From positions 186,001 to 250,000 of the forward strand of contig NZ_JASSOT010000063.1 of the NCBI RefSeq assembly GCF_030238365.1: a stretch of 64,000 nt of DNA. The letters run 5' to 3'. Positions 61,006 to 64,000 of this stretch are shown one piece after another. Position numbers and translations under genes: made by a program. Under the pieces are notes generated by a model. That model did no database searches. It was not told the DNA's origin and saw only the letters and a program-made list of their open reading frames with translations. This stretch comes from Lelliottia wanjuensis (GTDB lineage Bacteria > Pseudomonadota > Gammaproteobacteria > Enterobacterales > Enterobacteriaceae). Numbering within the stretch: the first letter of the stretch is position 1; each line of letters opens with the position of its first letter.

Positions 61006-61868
61006 GCTTTTTCCTTACTCAGCGCATAAACCGTCTGGCCGCGCAGAACAAATTCGCGGGCGAGGTTGCTGAAGTTCTCCGAATGCCCGGCAAACAGCAA
61101 GCCATCGGGCTTGAGCAGCGGAGCAAAACGGCGCAGGATCTCCTGCTGCGTCGTTTTATCAAAATAAATCATTACGTTACGGCAAAATATCGCGTCGAAA
61201 GGACCCGGTACGTTGTACTGTTTATCCAGCAAATTGACCGGAGCGAACTCCACGCAATTCGCCAGCTCCTGACGCACGCGAACCAGCCCTTCATGCGGGC
61301 CTGTGCCGCGCATGAAGTAACGCTGCAGCTGCTGCGGCGACAGGGTTTTCAGCTCGTCCTGGCGATAGACGCCGTTGCGCGCTTTCTCCAGCACTTCGGT
61401 GTCGATATCGCTGGCGTACACTTTCCAGCGACCGGGCGCCATGCCCAGCGTATCGGCGAGGGTAATCGCCAGCGAGTAAGGCTCTTCGCCCGTCGACGCC
61501 GCCGCGCTCCAGACACGATATTCCCCGCTACGACGGCGGGCATGTTCCGCCAGTACCGGGAAGTGGTGACCTTCGCGGAAAAATGCCGTCAGGTTCGTGG
61601 TCAGCGAGTTGATAAAGGCCTGCCACTCGGCGCTGTTAGGGTTTGCCTCCAGCATGCCCAGATAACGACCAAAATCATCAAGCTCCAGGGTGCGTAAGCG
61701 CCGGACCAGTCGGTTGTAGACCATGTCTCGCTTATGGTCGGCAAGCACAATCCCTGCACGCTGGTAAATCAACTGACATATCCGACGAAAATGCGCGTCG
61801 GACAGCGCGAGGCGCTGGGTCATTTGCTGCAATAATGACGATTGCCCCGAGGGGTTTGGTGAGGTCAT
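61002..61868 (-). CDS. cheR: Chemotaxis methyltransferase CheR
   Basis: 288 residues (E. coli 286). It methylates receptor Glu residues with SAM. The N-terminal helical domain precedes a SAM-binding domain ([46 protein letters not shown]). It docks on the NWETF tail of Tar. Confidence 0.97.
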
Positions 61869-61887
61869 AGCGCCTTCTTTATCACTT

Positions 61888-63489
61888 TCAGGTTACAACT
61901 GGCACGGCCTGTGACCGCCCGACTTCTGCTACTTTTTCGACTTGCTCTTTTACGTTAAAAACGGCGACCAGACCCGTCAGATGATCGGCCTGGTTTGCGA
62001 GCTGGTCGGTAGCGGCAGCCGCTTCTTCAACAAGAGAAGCGTTCTGTTGCGTTACCTGATCCATCTGCGTCACGGCCAGTGCGACTTGTTCAATGCCGCG
62101 ACGCTGTTCGTCTGAGGCGGAAGCAATTTCGCCCATAATGTCGTTTACACGCGTCACCGAGGTGACAATTTCCGTCATCGTGTGGGCAGCGGTATCCACC
62201 AGCTGAGAACCCTGTTGCACCCGAGAGACGGACTCTTCAATCAATACCTTGATCTCTTTCGCCGCGTTCGCGCTGCGGCTGGCGAGATTGCGCACTTCGC
62301 CTGCCACTACCGCAAAACCACGGCCCTGTTCACCGGCACGCGCCGCTTCAACGGCGGCGTTCAATGCCAGAATGTTCGTCTGAAACGCGATACCGTCGAT
62401 CACGCTAATAATGTCGCCAATTTTCTGCGAGCTGGTGGCGATCTGCTGCATGGTGCTGGCCACATGCGACGCCTGATCCCCGCCCTTCTTCGCCGTTAAA
62501 GCCGCCTGTTTCGCCAGGTCCGATGCCTGCCGGGCGTTGTCGGCGTTCTGGCTGACGGTGGCCGTCAGCTCTTCCATACTGGCCGCCGTTTGCGCCAGAG
62601 ACGCAGCCTGCTGCTCAGTACGGGACGACAAATCGTTGTTCCCTGCCGCGATTTCGGAAATACCGGTGTGCATCGCATAACTGCCCTGTCGCACATCGGT
62701 CACCGTTTCGCGAAGCGATCCCTGCATTGCTTTCAGGCTGGCAAAAATGGCCGAAATTTCGTTCTTACCAAACACCGCCACCGGACGCGCCAGGTTGCCT
62801 TTGGCGATGCTGTCAAAATGGCTGCTGATAATCGCCAGCGGCAGGACGATCATCTTGCGCGACCAGAGCAGCGCCCCGCCGGTGAGGAGCAGCGCCAGGA
62901 TCACCACGGTGGCGAAAATCACCCCCGACATGTGATAGCTGGTGCGGCTGTCGCTGCTCGCCTCTTCAACGAACTGGTTCATGTCCTGCTGCCAGGCGTT
63001 AAAGCTTTTATCGAACGCGGCCTGGGAGTCCTGTACCGGCGCCGTCAGAAAATCTGACAGCTGGTTGTTCTCAAGCCAGGTGGCCTGATGCTCCAGATCG
63101 CTATGCCACTGGCTATAGCCCTTTTGCATCTCGGCTTTCAGCGCTTTGGCTTTGTCGCTGAGCGCCTCCTGCGCGCCGAAGGCGTTAAACTGCGCTTCGG
63201 CCTGTTTCAGACTGTCACGCGCGGTGGTCATCAGCGCCTTGATGTCATCAGGCGGATAACTTAATGCCGTTAATGTGCCCGCTTTATTCAGCGCGGTGCT
63301 GGCCTGCAAAAGCACCGCGCGGGTTTGCGCGAGCGAGGAGCGCTGCTGATTACTCGTCTCAACTTCCTGTAAGTTCTGATAGCCATCGCGAAAAGCCCAG
63401 AAAGACAATCCATTACTGCCAACTTGCAACACACCGCAAAGGATCAGAATCAAAAACAGTGTGGTCGAGATACGAATACGATTTAACAT
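61888..63489 (-). CDS. tap: Methyl-accepting chemotaxis protein Tap
   Basis: The ATG at 63489 ([19 protein letters not shown]), with GGGAG upstream, gives 533 residues, the E. coli Tap length. Membrane spans at about 7-30 and 190-212 flank a periplasmic helical domain ([27 protein letters not shown]) like that of E. coli Tap, which senses dipeptides via DppA. HAMP and signalling domains follow ([43 protein letters not shown]). The C-terminus lacks NWETF, so it relies on Tar/Tsr for adaptation. Confidence 0.93.
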   Translation of the reverse strand: MLNRIRISTTLFLILILCGVLQVGSNGLSFWAFRDGYQNLQEVETSNQQRSSLAQTRAVLLQASTALNKAGTLTALSYPPDDIKALMTTARDSLKQAEAQFNAFGAQEALSDKAKALKAEMQKGYSQWHSDLEHQATWLENNQLSDFLTAPVQDSQAAFDKSFNAWQQDMNQFVEEASSDSRTSYHMSGVIFATVVILALLLTGGALLWSRKMIVLPLAIISSHFDSIAKGNLARPVAVFGKNEISAIFASLKAMQGSLRETVTDVRQGSYAMHTGISEIAAGNNDLSSRTEQQAASLAQTAASMEELTATVSQNADNARQASDLAKQAALTAKKGGDQASHVASTMQQIATSSQKIGDIISVIDGIAFQTNILALNAAVEAARAGEQGRGFAVVAGEVRNLASRSANAAKEIKVLIEESVSRVQQGSQLVDTAAHTMTEIVTSVTRVNDIMGEIASASDEQRRGIEQVALAVTQMDQVTQQNASLVEEAAAATDQLANQADHLTGLVAVFNVKEQVEKVAEVGRSQAVPVVT

Positions 63490-63532
63490 CCACGCTCCCA
63501 TCAAGCGGTCATTAGCCGCGGTTAAATGTCAG

Positions 63533-64000
63533 TCAAAATGTTTCCCAGTTTTCTTCTTGTCCGGCGGCCTGCGCGCGGGTGTTGTTCATCCTTGCGGCAG
63601 GCACGGCCCCGGCAGAGACTGCCCGGGACGCCACCGTATTTTGTGGTCCAGAGGTAAGGCGAAACGCCGAGACGGCCATCTTCAGACGGCTCGCCTGGTC
63701 TTCCAGCGCAGCGGCCGCGGCCGCGGACTCCTGCACCAGCGCGGCGTTTTGTTGTGTGACGCGATCCATTTCGGACACCGCCAGCGCCACCTGGTCGATC
63801 CCGCGACTCTGCTCATCGGACGCAGAGGCGATTTCGCCCATGATGTCGGTCACGCGCGTCACCGCGTTGACGATGTCGTTCATGGTTTCACCCGCGCTTT
63901 CAACCAGCACGGAGCCGGTATCGACGCGAGCGACAGAATCTTCAATCAGGGATTTGATCTCTTTTGCCGCGTTGGCGCTGCGGCTCGCCAGGTTGCGCAC
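63533..64000 (-). CDS. tar: Methyl-accepting chemotaxis protein Tar, C-terminal part
   Basis: The frame runs off the right edge; 155 C-terminal residues are visible. They are the end of the signalling domain ([20 protein letters not shown]) and the adaptation region, and close with ENWETF, the CheR/CheB-docking pentapeptide NWETF of Tar and Tsr. Position directly upstream of tap identifies Tar, the aspartate/maltose receptor in E. coli. Ligand specificity cannot be judged without the periplasmic domain. Confidence 0.9.
   Translation of the reverse strand: MRNLASRSANAAKEIKSLIEDSVARVDTGSVLVESAGETMNDIVNAVTRVTDIMGEIASASDEQSRGIDQVALAVSEMDRVTQQNAALVQESAAAAAALEDQASRLKMAVSAFRLTSGPQNTVASRAVSAGAVPAARMNNTRAQAAGQEENWETF

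Overview
The window is a chromosomal segment of a member of the Enterobacteriaceae, most like Enterobacter or a close relative such as Lelliottia. Gene order follows the E. coli K-12 block yebY-yebZ-yobA-holE-yobB-exoX-ptrB-yebE-purT-eda-edd-zwf-hexR-pykA-lpxM-mepM-znuACB-ruvCAB-yebC-nudB-aspS-yecDEN-cmoAB-cutC-yecM-argS-flhEAB-cheZYBR-tap-tar. The proteins are close to their E. coli counterparts and usually of the same length. The genus is inferred from overall resemblance only.

Region by region. 1-2450 is the integrase end of a prophage: short, tightly packed genes of unknown function, then xis and int. It abuts the SdsR/RyeA (RyeB/SraC) antisense small-RNA locus, which was probably the integration target. 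2700-17332 is core: copper/periplasmic genes, holE, exoX, ptrB, purT under a PurR box, and the sugar-acid/pentose-phosphate hub eda-edd-zwf-hexR-pykA with visible HexR, GntR-like and mar/sox-box-like sites. 17571-20227 is an accessory pair between pykA and lpxM: a type VI secretion Hcp domain fused to a Tle1-like phospholipase, followed by a DUF2931 lipoprotein that is its probable immunity protein. 20280-38219 is core again: lipid A, peptidoglycan and zinc uptake around a Zur box, Holliday-junction genes with a LexA box inside a terminator, aspS, tRNA modification, cutC carrying the sigma-E sRNA MicL, and argS.

38220-49617 is an accessory block between argS and flhE. It holds a roughly 550-bp element with 13-bp inverted ends and no transposase, the eight-gene yhfZYXW-php-yhfUTS operon flanked by an identical 57-bp direct repeat, and an rhiT-rhiN pair for import and hydrolysis of unsaturated rhamnogalacturonides from pectin. 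49618-53229 is flhBAE. 53230-58849 is a four-gene chaperone-usher fimbrial operon lying between flhB and cheZ, which are neighbours in E. coli. 58895-64000 is the chemotaxis operon, read leftwards, with tar running off the right edge.

Several variable cassettes (prophage, T6SS effector pair, yhf operon, pectin pair, fimbriae) thus sit at discrete points in an otherwise collinear backbone. Relative to E. coli, yebF-yebG, yebB, torYZ and yecT are not at their usual places. I saw no tRNA, rRNA, CRISPR array or insertion sequence. REP/BIME elements and two copies of a roughly 100-bp imperfect palindrome mark several gene boundaries.
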